Of a stretch of 12,445 nucleotides of DNA, positions 5,666 through 12,445 are shown in pieces. The number at the start of each line of letters is the position of its first letter. The stretch's first letter is position 1. The stretch lies in assembly GCA_012514785.1 (NCBI GenBank), contig JAAYZP010000416.1, positions 1 through 12,445 of the forward strand, read 5' to 3'. Position numbers and translations under genes: made by a program. This DNA is from Propionibacterium sp. Its GTDB lineage: Bacteria; Actinomycetota; Actinomycetes; Propionibacteriales; Propionibacteriaceae. Under the pieces are notes generated by a model. It was not told the DNA's origin and ran no database searches. It saw only the letters and a program-made list of their open reading frames with translations.

Positions 5666-6414
5666 TGTCGACATACACCGGGGTCGTCCAGGCCTCCCGC
5701 TCCCTGTCCGGGGTGGCGAACCTCGCGCTGCGCAACGACCTCACCGAGATGCACCTGACGATGGCGGCCTCGGCCGGCCTGTTCCCGCTGCCCGGGATGG
5801 CGGCCGCCGCCAGTGCGGGCGTGGCCATCTGGAGCGCGAAGACCCGCTGCGACGCCGCCCTCGCGCGCGTGACCGGCGTGACGGAGGGCTGGCTTTCGGC
5901 GAGTCAGCAGTCCCCGCACCTGCTGCACGAGAACGCCAGGCAGTGGGAGGAACTGGGCCGTCGGGCCCGCGACATCAGCAAGGACATGGAGATCCTGCTG
6001 ACCCGCAGCCGGGAGAACGGCTGGGAGGGTGAGGCCAACGCCCAGAAGGAGGAGTTCCATGCCGCCGAGCTGGACGCCCAGACGGCGTTCAGCGAGGAGC
6101 TCAGCAAGGTGCCGATGACGCTCGAGACGGCCAACAACGTCACCAAGGGCCTCTTCACCAGCCTCGCCAGCATGATCAACGCCTCCCGGCTGACCGGCAT
6201 GACCATCGCCGGGCGCTTCCCCCTGCCACGGCCCGCAGGCTTCGGCCTCTGCACCCGAACACCGCTGTTGGCCCAGGAGCTGGAGGGCCTCGCGGGCCGG
6301 CTGGAGCAGCAGCGCGCGGCGGGTTCGTGGCGGTTCGTCGAAGCGTCGCTCGGCATGGCCATGACCGTCCTCGGCGCGTCCATGCGCAGCCGCCGCCAGC
6401 GGAACGGTCGCTAG
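5665..6414 (+). CDS. WXG100-like protein, third gene of the T7SS-like trio
   Basis: This 249-aa protein has a central helical hairpin with a WxG turn: helix about 88-117 (NARQWEELGRRARDISKD and onward), W120-E-G122, then helix about 124-148. This is the layout of the WXG100/ESAT-6 family. Unlike a standard 100-aa WXG100 protein it has a long N-terminal part with an Ala-rich hydrophobic stretch (about 32-58) and a C-terminal part ending in a basic tail (RSRRQRNGR). The start is the ATG at 5665, which shares one base with the upstream stop (TGATG); an open frame reaches further upstream but overlaps the previous gene. It may be the partner of the EspC-like protein. It could also be membrane associated through the N-terminal hydrophobic stretch. 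Confidence 0.7.
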   Translation: MSTYTGVVQASRSLSGVANLALRNDLTEMHLTMAASAGLFPLPGMAAAASAGVAIWSAKTRCDAALARVTGVTEGWLSASQQSPHLLHENARQWEELGRRARDISKDMEILLTRSRENGWEGEANAQKEEFHAAELDAQTAFSEELSKVPMTLETANNVTKGLFTSLASMINASRLTGMTIAGRFPLPRPAGFGLCTRTPLLAQELEGLAGRLEQQRAAGSWRFVEASLGMAMTVLGASMRSRRQRNGR

Positions 6415-6475
6415 CCCCACGCGCACACCCGGAGACTTCCGACCCCGCATCCACTCCCATTTGTGAAGAGCCCGT

Positions 6476-6481
6476 TAAGCT
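6476..6481 (+). promoter_or_regulatory. Possible -10 box of mtrA
   Basis: TAAGCT fits TAnnnT and would place the start near 6488, leaving a short leader with GGAGG (6493-6497). It lies in the 89-nt gap after the WxG gene. No -35 box at normal spacing is seen. Confidence 0.35.
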
Positions 6482-6503
6482 GTGGGGGGACTGGAGGTGG
6501 GCA

Positions 6504-7196
6504 GTGAGCGATGCCAAGCGGATTCTGATCGTCGACGACGATGCGGCCCTGTCGGAGATGCTGCAGATCGTGCTGCGTCAGGAAGGGTTCGAGACCGTCC
6601 GGGCGGCCAGCGGTGACATCGCGTTGGCGGAGTTCCGCCGAACACGCCCCGACCTCGTGCTGCTCGACCTGATGCTGCCGGGCATGGACGGCGTCTCCGT
6701 GTGCCGGGCCATCCGCCAGACGTCGGGCGTGCCGATCGTGATGCTCACCGCCAAGTCCGACACCGCCGACGTCGTGGCCGGGCTGGAGGCGGGGGCCGAC
6801 GACTACGTCGCGAAACCATTCAAGGCCAAGGAACTCGTGGCCCGGATTCGCACCCGGCTGCGGCGCGCCGTCGACGACGGCGAGGACACCCGCCGAATCG
6901 GCGACCTGACGATCTCGGTCTCCGCCCACTCGGTCAAACGCGGCGACCAGCTGCTCTCGCTGACCCCGCTCGAGTTCGAGCTCCTGCTGGCGCTGGCGAA
7001 GCGGCCGTCGCAGGTGTTCACCCGCGAGGAACTGCTGGACGAAGTGTGGGGTTACCGCAACGCGGCCGACACGCGGCTGGTCAACGTCCACGTCCAGCGG
7101 CTTCGCGCCAAGGTGGAGCGGGACCCGGAGAACCCCGAGATCATCATCACGGTGCGTGGCGTCGGCTATCGCGCCGGCGAACCGGCCGGTGACTGA
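6504..7196 (+). CDS. mtrA: Response regulator MtrA (OmpR/PhoB type)
   Basis: This 230-aa cytoplasmic DNA-binding regulator has a receiver domain (about 5-118): the acidic pocket VDDD (10-13), the phosphorylated D55 in LVLLDLMLPGMDG, T82 in MLTAKSD and K104 in AKPF. A winged-helix domain follows (about 128-228) with LTPLEFELLLALAKRPSQVF and the C-terminal VNVHVQRLRAKVERDPENP. The length equals that of known MtrA (about 228 aa). In mycobacteria and corynebacteria MtrA controls cell-wall, division and replication genes. The GTG at 6504 is chosen for GGAGG at 6493-6497 with 6 nt spacing; an upstream extension in the same frame has no family match. The end overlaps the start of mtrB by 8 nt. The mtrA-mtrB-lpqB order confirms the name over PhoP-like paralogs. 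Confidence 0.96.
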   Translation: MSDAKRILIVDDDAALSEMLQIVLRQEGFETVRAASGDIALAEFRRTRPDLVLLDLMLPGMDGVSVCRAIRQTSGVPIVMLTAKSDTADVVAGLEAGADDYVAKPFKAKELVARIRTRLRRAVDDGEDTRRIGDLTISVSAHSVKRGDQLLSLTPLEFELLLALAKRPSQVFTREELLDEVWGYRNAADTRLVNVHVQRLRAKVERDPENPEIIITVRGVGYRAGEPAGD

Positions 7197-8730
7197 GCGC
7201 CGCTGGCTGAGGGGCCTGTGGTGGTCGTCGCTGCCCGTCCGCGTCCTGGTCACCACCACCGCCTCCACCATCGCCGTCCTCGGTCTGGCGAGCTACATCC
7301 TGCTGCAGACGGCCACCGGCGGCATCGTCGACGCGAAGCGACAGGCCGCCATCAACGAGGCCGTCGGCGTGCACGCTTTCATGCAGCAGCAGCTGCGGGG
7401 ACCGGAGACGCGCGGCGTCGCGGTCTCGGAGGCGCTCGACAGGCTGGCCGACCAGGCCGGTGCCCAGACCACCCAGTACATGATGGTGATCCACGCCCCC
7501 ACCTCGACGCTCGTCTCCAGCGGAGTGCTCGCCGAATCCGTGCCCGACGAACTCGTAGAGACCGTCGGATCCCAGGAGGGGCTGTTCATCGCCCCGACGA
7601 GCGTGCTGTGGACCGACCCCGAGCAGGCCGACGAGCCCGGTCTGGCGATCGGCACCACCCTCATCACCACCGGCGGGGACCGGGTGCCCGTGTTCTACGT
7701 CTTCCCGATGACCTCCGAGCTGCAGGTGCTGCGCGTCATGCAGTCGGCAGTCATCGCCACCTTCCTCGTGCTGGCCGTGGCGATCGGCCTCATCGTCTAC
7801 CTCGTCACCTGGCAGGTGGTCAGCCCCATCCGACGTGCGAGCGACACCGCCCTGCGGCTGGCGTCCGGCCAGCTCGACGAGCGGATGGCGGTGAAGGGCT
7901 CGGACGAGCTCGCCTCGCTGGCCGAATCCATGAACCAGATGGCGGAGGAACTGCAAGCCCGGATCCGCCAGCTCGAGAGCCTCTCGGCGGTGCAGCGCCG
8001 CTTCGTGAGCGACGTCTCGCACGAGCTGCGGACCCCGCTGACGACGATCAAGATGGCCGCCGACATGCTGTACGAGTCGAGGGAGGACTTCGACCCTTCG
8101 GCGCTCCGCACCGTCGAACTCATGTGGTTGGAGATCGAACGCTTCGACGTGCTGCTCGCCGACCTCCTGGAGATCTCCCGCTTCGACGCGGGCGCCGCGG
8201 TCCTGACGCTCGACGACTACGACCTCGGCGCGATCGTCGCCGACGAGATCCACTCATACCAGCCGCTGGCCGAACGCCAGGGCACCGACATCCGGCTGCA
8301 CCTGCAGACCGAGGAAGCCACCGCGGAGATCGACGCGCGACGCATCCGCCGCGTCCTGCGCAACCTGTTGAGCAACGCCATCGACCACGGCCAGGGCAAA
8401 CCCGTCGACGTCACCGTCGCCGCCGACGACGACACCGTCGCCGTGACCGTCCGGGACCATGGCGTCGGCTTCGAGGCGGAGCAGTCGGCGCAGGTGTTCG
8501 ACCGGTTCTGGCGGGCCGACCCGGCGCGGACGCGTATCGTCGGAGGCTCCGGGCTCGGGCTGGCGATCTCGCTGGAGGACGCGAAACTGCACCGGGGATG
8601 GCTGTCGGCCTGGGGCAGGCCCGGCAGGGGCGCGCAGTTCCGGCTCACCCTGCCGAGGGACCAGCACACCCGCGTGCTGGCCTCACCGCTGCCGGTGATG
8701 CCGGTCGACGACGAAGGGAACAAGCGATGA
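7189..8730 (+). CDS. mtrB: Sensor histidine kinase MtrB
   Basis: This 513-aa membrane kinase is the partner of MtrA. It has a first transmembrane helix at about 17-40 (VRVLVTTTASTIAVLGLASY) and an extracellular sensor region at about 45-180. A second helix at about 185-207 and a HAMP domain at about 208-262 follow. The H-box SDVSHELRTPLTTIK carries phosphorylated H278. The ATPase domain has an N-box (RNLLSNAIDH), a G1 box (DHGVGF) and a G2 box (GGSGLGLAI). The start is taken as GTG 7189, which lies 5 nt before the mtrA stop; the protein then begins TERRWLRGL, a suitable basic inside segment before the first helix. No strong ribosome site is visible, so translational coupling to mtrA is likely. 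The stop overlaps the lpqB start by 4 nt. Confidence 0.95.
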   Translation: MTERRWLRGLWWSSLPVRVLVTTTASTIAVLGLASYILLQTATGGIVDAKRQAAINEAVGVHAFMQQQLRGPETRGVAVSEALDRLADQAGAQTTQYMMVIHAPTSTLVSSGVLAESVPDELVETVGSQEGLFIAPTSVLWTDPEQADEPGLAIGTTLITTGGDRVPVFYVFPMTSELQVLRVMQSAVIATFLVLAVAIGLIVYLVTWQVVSPIRRASDTALRLASGQLDERMAVKGSDELASLAESMNQMAEELQARIRQLESLSAVQRRFVSDVSHELRTPLTTIKMAADMLYESREDFDPSALRTVELMWLEIERFDVLLADLLEISRFDAGAAVLTLDDYDLGAIVADEIHSYQPLAERQGTDIRLHLQTEEATAEIDARRIRRVLRNLLSNAIDHGQGKPVDVTVAADDDTVAVTVRDHGVGFEAEQSAQVFDRFWRADPARTRIVGGSGLGLAISLEDAKLHRGWLSAWGRPGRGAQFRLTLPRDQHTRVLASPLPVMPVDDEGNKR

Positions 8731-10403
8731 GACTGCTGGCCGTCGTCCTGGCGCTCCTGTTGGCCGGGTGCGCGCAGATCCCCAGCGCCGGACCCGTCGA
8801 GGAGGTGCCGGTCACCGCGGAGCCACCCGGCATCGACATCGCGCCGCAGCCGCCGCAGGGCGGTGCTACGCCGAACCGCATCCTGGAGGGCTTCCTGCTC
8901 GCGATGGCGGACCCCGAGTCGGACTACGAGGTGGCGCGCGAGTATCTGACCGCGGGGGCGTCGGCGGGTTGGCGGCCGTCGGAAGGCACCGTCATCTACA
9001 GCGGCGCGGTGGTGGAATCCGAGGAGCACTTCTCGGTCGAGGGGAAGCTCGTGGGCAGCCTCGACGAGGACGGCCGATTCACGGCCGGGGGCGGCTCGCT
9101 CTCGCACGACTTCGGGCTCGTCTCCGTGGAAGGCCAGTGGCGCATCGGCAACCCACCCGACGGGGTGCTGATCAACCGGTACCTCTTCGAACGCTTCTAC
9201 TCGCCGCTCACCATGTTCTTCATGGCCCACAACGGCACCCACATCATCCCGGACCTGCTGTCCTGGCCCGAGTCGATGGTCACGCCGTCGCGCATCGTGC
9301 AGGCGCAGCTGGACGGACCCGGGCGTTCGCTGATCGGCGTGGTCACGAACGCGATCCCGATGACGGCGTCTCTGGGCCCCGATGGTGCCACGATCGACGG
9401 CGACGGCGTGGTGACCGTCGACTTCACCGGCATCAGCAACGCGCTGGGGGAGGAGGGCCGACGCCGGATGGGGGCGCAACTGCTCTGGTCGCTCACCTCG
9501 GTCCCCCGGGTGAGCGGGCTGCGGGTGACGAACGAAGGCAGCGCGTTCCCGTTGCCCGGCGAGAGCGCGGACGGCGTGCTCGAGCTCGCCACGCAGCAGA
9601 GCTACCAGGTGCTGGCGCGCCCGGCGTCGCAGGACCTGTTCGGCGTCAGCAGCCAGGTGCCCGGCCGGTTCGTGGGCCGGCAGCGCTTCGAACCCCTGCG
9701 CACGGACCTGCCGCGCGCCATCGAGGTGGCGCTGTCCCTCGACGGCAGCCAGCTGGCCGTGGTCGCGGAGGACCGGCAGAGCCTGCTGGTCGGTCCCCGC
9801 GAGGGCGAGCTCCTCGGGATCGACGAGCTCTCGGGCATCCGGGACACGCAATTCGTGCTCGGGGCGTTCTTCGCGCTCGTCAACGGCGAGGAGGGCACGG
9901 AGCTCGTCTCGGTGGCCGCGGACGGGCAGGTGGAGGCGATGACCGTCGAAATGCCTGAGGGCATGGAACTCGTCGGGGTCTCGCTGAGCCAGTCGGGCGC
10001 GACCGCGGCCGTGCTGGCGCAGCGAGGTGACACCGTCGTGCTCGGACGCATGACGCTGTACCAGGGGGAGCGGCTCGACGGCTGGCAGGAGATGCCGCTG
10101 CTGGACGCGAACGGCAACGCGATCACGGACGTCGTCGACGTGCAGTGGAATTCGGAGTCGACGTGGGTCCTCGCCGGCGTCGCGGGTGGGGAGCAGAGTG
10201 TGTTCGTGGTGCGCTCCGACGGTTCGCACGTGGAAAGCCTGGGCGGGATCGACACGCAGATCGCGCAGGTGGCGGCGCTGCCGAGGCCGGGCGGGGGGCT
10301 GATCGCGCTGCGCGCCGGCAGCGGGGAGGTGTGGCGCTACTCGTCCCCGGACGGTTGGAGCGCCCAGGAGACGACGGTGGGTTCCATCACGTTCGCAGGT
10401 TGA
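8727..10403 (+). CDS. lpqB: Lipoprotein LpqB, MtrB-associated
   Basis: This 558-aa exported lipoprotein has a short signal peptide ending in a lipobox (LLLAGC, lipidated C15). An N-terminal domain follows (about 45-170, with NRILEGFLLAMADPESDYEV), then a GerMN-type domain at about 183-290, and a C-terminal region of beta-propeller character to the end. Length and layout match LpqB of mycobacteria, where it interacts with the extracellular part of MtrB and tunes MtrA phosphorylation. It overlaps mtrB by 4 nt (ATGA), so the three form one operon. The same open frame extends far upstream inside mtrB, but that part is a shadow: the real start is the ATG at 8727, which gives a proper signal peptide. 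Confidence 0.95.
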   Translation: MRLLAVVLALLLAGCAQIPSAGPVEEVPVTAEPPGIDIAPQPPQGGATPNRILEGFLLAMADPESDYEVAREYLTAGASAGWRPSEGTVIYSGAVVESEEHFSVEGKLVGSLDEDGRFTAGGGSLSHDFGLVSVEGQWRIGNPPDGVLINRYLFERFYSPLTMFFMAHNGTHIIPDLLSWPESMVTPSRIVQAQLDGPGRSLIGVVTNAIPMTASLGPDGATIDGDGVVTVDFTGISNALGEEGRRRMGAQLLWSLTSVPRVSGLRVTNEGSAFPLPGESADGVLELATQQSYQVLARPASQDLFGVSSQVPGRFVGRQRFEPLRTDLPRAIEVALSLDGSQLAVVAEDRQSLLVGPREGELLGIDELSGIRDTQFVLGAFFALVNGEEGTELVSVAADGQVEAMTVEMPEGMELVGVSLSQSGATAAVLAQRGDTVVLGRMTLYQGERLDGWQEMPLLDANGNAITDVVDVQWNSESTWVLAGVAGGEQSVFVVRSDGSHVESLGGIDTQIAQVAALPRPGGGLIALRAGSGEVWRYSSPDGWSAQETTVGSITFAG

Positions 10404-10439
10404 CCCTGTGGAGAGTGCACATCCGGGTGCGCCCGCTTC

Positions 10440-10445
10440 CATAGT
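10440..10445 (+). promoter_or_regulatory. Possible leaderless -10 box of the comF-like gene
   Basis: CATAGT is close to TAnnnT and ends 5 nt before the ATG at 10451, the distance expected for a leaderless message. No ribosome site precedes the ATG. Read-through from lpqB, 47 nt upstream, is also possible. Confidence 0.35.
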
Positions 10446-10450
10446 GGGAC

Positions 10451-11077
10451 ATGAGGATCATCGATGCACTCGCCGACCTGCTGCTCGGCGCGCAATGCCC
10501 GGGTTGTGACGTCGCACGCTGGGGGTTCTGCCCGGGATGTTGGGCCGGATTGGACGCGCCACCTGCGCCCGCGCCGCGGGTCAGCGGCCTGAGGATCGTG
10601 GCGGCCAACAACTACCGCCCGCTGCTGTCCTCCGCGATCCCGCGCTACAAGGACGACGGTGCCCTCCACCTGGAGCGAGCACTCGGGCTCCGGCTGGCGG
10701 TGGCCGTCGCGGCGCTGGACCCACCGGCGGGCACGCTGCTGGTGCCGGTGCCCTCGAAACCGTCCGCGGTGCGGGCCCGGGGCTTCGACCACGGCGCTCG
10801 CCTGGCGGAACGCGCCGGGCGGGTGCTCGGCCTGCGCCGGCGGCGCGCACTCGTGCGACGACGCCACGGCGCGGACCAGCAGGGTCTCGGCGCAGCGGCC
10901 CGATCGGCCAACCTCGCCGGTGTCATGCGCGCCCGGGGCCCGCTCGGGAAGGTGGTCATCGTCGACGACGTGGTTACCACCGGTTCCTCCCTGCAGGAGG
11001 CGTGGCGGGCGCTCAGCGAGGGCGGTGCCGAGGTGCTGGGGGCGGCGGTCATCGGTGATGCCGACACTTCCCTGTAG
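10451..11077 (+). CDS. ComF family phosphoribosyltransferase-like protein
   Basis: This 208-aa protein begins with a zinc-ribbon-like pair (CPGC at 16-19 and CPGC at 27-30) and ends with a type I phosphoribosyltransferase fold. The PRPP-binding motif VVIVDDVVTTGSSLQ lies at about 168-182. Between them are the family blocks AIPRYKDDG (about 62-70) and VPVPSKPSAVRARGFDHG (about 98-115). ComF of naturally competent bacteria is needed for DNA uptake. In actinobacteria the homolog is widespread in the mtrAB-lpqB-secA neighbourhood and its role is not established, so I give no gene symbol for competence. It lies 47 nt after lpqB and about 110 nt before hpf. Confidence 0.92.
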   Translation: MRIIDALADLLLGAQCPGCDVARWGFCPGCWAGLDAPPAPAPRVSGLRIVAANNYRPLLSSAIPRYKDDGALHLERALGLRLAVAVAALDPPAGTLLVPVPSKPSAVRARGFDHGARLAERAGRVLGLRRRRALVRRRHGADQQGLGAAARSANLAGVMRARGPLGKVVIVDDVVTTGSSLQEAWRALSEGGAEVLGAAVIGDADTSL

Positions 11078-11102
11078 ACCGTGCCTCGTTTGTCTCGAAG
11101 CG

Positions 11103-11186
11103 GTAACGTTGTCACATGGAGACGCCGCAGGGTCCAGCTCATCCGCTGAACACTGCGGCTCTGTGCTTTCTACTCTAGGAGGAGCC
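11103..11186 (+). promoter_or_regulatory. Structured leader region of hpf with strong ribosome site
   Basis: GCCGCAG (11124-11130) pairs with CTGCGGC (11153-11159), and inside it CAGC (11135-11138) pairs with GCTG (11145-11148), giving a two-tier hairpin before the gene. A strong ribosome site AGGAGGAG (11177-11184) precedes the ATG by 2 nt. GGCTC (11157-11161) could pair with GAGCC (11182-11186) and cover that site. Upstream, GTAAC (11103-11107) and GTCAC (11111-11115) form a short direct repeat of the kind reported for MtrA sites, though the spacing does not fit well. All roles here are inferred. Confidence 0.35.
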
Positions 11187-11792
11187 ATGGACGTTGTCGT
11201 CACGGGTCGTCACTGCACGATCAGCCAGGATATGCGGGAGCAGGTCACCGACCGTCTCACCACCGTCGAACGCCTGCGTGATCGAGTGATACGGGCTGAG
11301 GTCGAATTCAACGCGCGAACCACCACGAAGGATCCGGAGGACGCCGTGGTCGTGCAGATCACGCTGCGGAGTCGCGGGCCGGTGATCCGCTCGGAGGGGC
11401 GCTCCTCGGACAAGATGGTGGCGTTCGAGGGGGCGCTCGACCGGTTGAAGACGCAGCTGCGCAAGGCGGCGGACCGCCGCAAGACGCACCGGGGCCTGCG
11501 CTCCGCGAACGGCGACCTGCCGTTCATCGAGCAGGCGGAGGCACCGGAGGCCGCCGACGCGGTCCCCACCCACGAGGTGGCGGGGCTCGTCGTGACCGGT
11601 GATGGCCCGCTGGTGGTCCGCGAGAAGGTGTTCGAGACCGAACAGCTCACCCTCGCGCAGGCCCTCGACGAGATGGAGCTCGTCGGCCACGACTTCTTCC
11701 TCTACGAGGATGCCTCCACGGGGCGCCCGTCCGTGGTCTACCGCCGCAAGGCGTACAACTACGGGGTGATCCAGCTGGACATCGCCAAGTAG
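11187..11792 (+). CDS. hpf: Ribosome hibernation promoting factor, long form
   Basis: This 201-aa protein has an N-terminal S30AE/RMF-like domain at about 1-105 (DVVVTGRHCTISQDMREQV to the LKTQLRKAADRRKTH helix). A flexible linker rich in Ala, Glu and Pro follows (about 106-140). The C-terminal dimerisation domain is at about 145-201 (REKVFETEQLTLAQALDEME, HDFFLYEDASTGRPSVVYRR). Long HPF binds the 30S decoding region and pairs 70S ribosomes into inactive 100S dimers in starvation. The ATG at 11187 is chosen for the strong AGGAGGAG upstream; the frame also runs back through comF but that part is a shadow. The gene has its own leader and is followed by a hairpin terminator, so it may be a separate, stress-controlled transcript. 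Confidence 0.95.
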   Translation: MDVVVTGRHCTISQDMREQVTDRLTTVERLRDRVIRAEVEFNARTTTKDPEDAVVVQITLRSRGPVIRSEGRSSDKMVAFEGALDRLKTQLRKAADRRKTHRGLRSANGDLPFIEQAEAPEAADAVPTHEVAGLVVTGDGPLVVREKVFETEQLTLAQALDEMELVGHDFFLYEDASTGRPSVVYRRKAYNYGVIQLDIAK

Positions 11793-11801
11793 GTGAAGAG
11801 T

Positions 11802-11834
11802 GTGGGCGGTCCGGTGCACGATCGGGCCGCCCAC
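11802..11834 (+). terminator. Hairpin terminator after hpf, without U-tract
   Basis: A 14-bp stem (11802-11815 with 11821-11834, including G-U pairs) closes a GCACG loop. The outer part is GTGGGCGGTCC with GGGCCGCCCAC. It begins 9 nt after the hpf stop. No T-run follows, as is frequent for terminators in high-GC actinobacteria. It would separate hpf from secA. Confidence 0.7.
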
Positions 11835-11865
11835 CTCCATGCTCCGGTTCTTCGGCCATGGGCGC

Positions 11866-11871
11866 TAGGAT
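11866..11871 (+). promoter_or_regulatory. Putative -10 box of secA
   Basis: TAGGAT fits TAnnnT and would start transcription near 11878, giving a leader of about 35 nt with GAAGGA (11898-11903) as ribosome site. An alternative TAATTT lies at 11883-11888. No clear -35 is seen. Confidence 0.4.
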
Positions 11872-11912
11872 GGCCGAGGCCATAATTTTAGTGATCCGAA
11901 GGACGTAACGAC

Positions 11913-12445
11913 GTGGGATTCATGGACTTCCTGAGCGGCCTGGGCTCCGGCGCCCAGTTGAAGAAGCTGCGGAGGGTCGCCGATCAGGTCAACCTGATCG
12001 AGGAGGAGTTCCAAGCACTCAGCGACGCCGAGCTCCGCGCGGAGACGGACAAGTTCAGGGAGCGCATCGCCGACGGCGAGTCGCTGGATCTGATCATGCC
12101 CGAGGCATTCGCCGCGGTGCGTGAGGCCTCGGTGCGCGTGAGCGGCAAACGCCACTTCGACGTACAGCTCATGGGCGGCGCGGCCCTGCACTGGGGCAAC
12201 ATCGCCGAGATGAAGACCGGTGAGGGCAAAACCCTCGTCGGCACCCTGCCCAGCTACCTCAACGCGCTCTCCGGCAAGGGCGTGCACGTCATCACCACCA
12301 ACGACTACCTGGCGAAGTACCAGTCGGAGCAGATGGGGCGCGTGCACGCCTTCCTCGGCATCCGCGTCGACGCGATCCTCACCTCGATGAAGCCGGACGA
12401 GCGCAGGGAAGCGTACGCGGCCGACATCACCTACGGCACGAACAA
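11913..12445 (+). CDS. secA: Preprotein translocase ATPase SecA, N-terminal part (runs off window)
   Basis: About 177 residues are visible. They match the N-terminal part of the SecA motor: an LKKLRRVADQVNLIEEEFQALSD-type opening helix in shortened form, then RHFDVQLMGGAALHWGNIAE, and the Walker A segment MKTGEGKTL at about residues 100-108. ITTNDYLAKYQSEQMGRV follows, and the visible end is ITYGTN, the start of the well-known block before the DEAD-like motifs. SecA pushes unfolded preproteins through SecYEG at the membrane. The GTG at 11913 is preferred, 9 nt after GAAGGA; the ATG at 11922 is the alternative. Its location after hpf matches the housekeeping SecA1 locus of actinobacteria rather than the accessory SecA2. 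Confidence 0.95.
   Translation, partial: MGFMDFLSGLGSGAQLKKLRRVADQVNLIEEEFQALSDAELRAETDKFRERIADGESLDLIMPEAFAAVREASVRVSGKRHFDVQLMGGAALHWGNIAEMKTGEGKTLVGTLPSYLNALSGKGVHVITTNDYLAKYQSEQMGRVHAFLGIRVDAILTSMKPDERREAYAADITYGTN

Noticed and set aside
6461..6466. TTGTGA as a -35 box for mtrA
   Set aside because: Only 9 nt separate it from TAAGCT.
7218..8726. Very long upstream extension of the lpqB frame through mtrB
   Set aside because: It is an Arg-rich shadow of mtrB. The lipoprotein signal peptide starts at the ATG at 8727.
10400..10405. TTGACC as a -35 box for the comF-like gene
   Set aside because: It is 34 nt from the putative -10 box, far outside the usual 16-19 nt.
8217..10442. 741-aa minus-strand open frame opposite mtrB/lpqB
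   Set aside because: It is antisense to two confidently identified genes and has shadow-like composition.
1..12445. CRISPR arrays, rRNA and intact tRNA genes
   Set aside because: No regularly spaced repeats, no rRNA-like segments and no complete cloverleaf were seen on reading both strands.

Overview
The window is high-GC DNA from an actinobacterium. The gene order mtrA-mtrB-lpqB-comF-hpf-secA, GTG starts, probable leaderless promoters, and GC near 70% (42/60 in one sampled core line) all support this. A member of the Propionibacteriales or Propionibacteriaceae is plausible, but the sequence alone does not prove it. Everything annotated is on the + strand.

Left part (1-2650): an accessory segment. 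It begins with the tail of an unrecognised ORF and a 5'-truncated IS3-family transposase remnant. A tightly coupled three-gene operon follows: an XRE-type repressor, an ImmA/IrrE-type zinc metallopeptidase and a PIN-like putative nuclease. Start and stop codons overlap at both junctions. The promoter of the operon carries a strong dyad next to its -10 box. A 15-bp exact direct repeat lies on each side of the operon (469-483 and 2519-2533), and an intrinsic terminator lies downstream. A sampled line of the PIN gene is 34/60 GC, below the core. The simplest reading is a small imported regulatory, toxin-antitoxin or defence module. The protease would inactivate the repressor and so release the nuclease gene; this mechanism is inferred from ImmR/ImmA and DdrO/IrrE.

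Boundary (2651-2734): a perfect 24-bp inverted repeat with a 6-nt loop separates the accessory part from the core.

Middle part (2735-6414): yqgE (UPF0301/AlgH family), then three genes that overlap by 4 and 1 nt. They encode a protein with two YbaB-like segments, a 542-aa Gly/Ala-rich protein with an EspC-like C-terminus and a YxxxE motif, and a protein with a WxG motif between helices. These look like type VII secretion (ESX)-related substrates or partners; no secretion ATPase is present here.

Right part (6504-12445): the conserved actinobacterial block. MtrA/MtrB is the two-component system for cell-wall and division control and LpqB is its lipoprotein partner. A ComF-like phosphoribosyltransferase, the long-form ribosome hibernation factor HPF, a U-less terminator hairpin and the start of secA follow; secA runs off the right edge.
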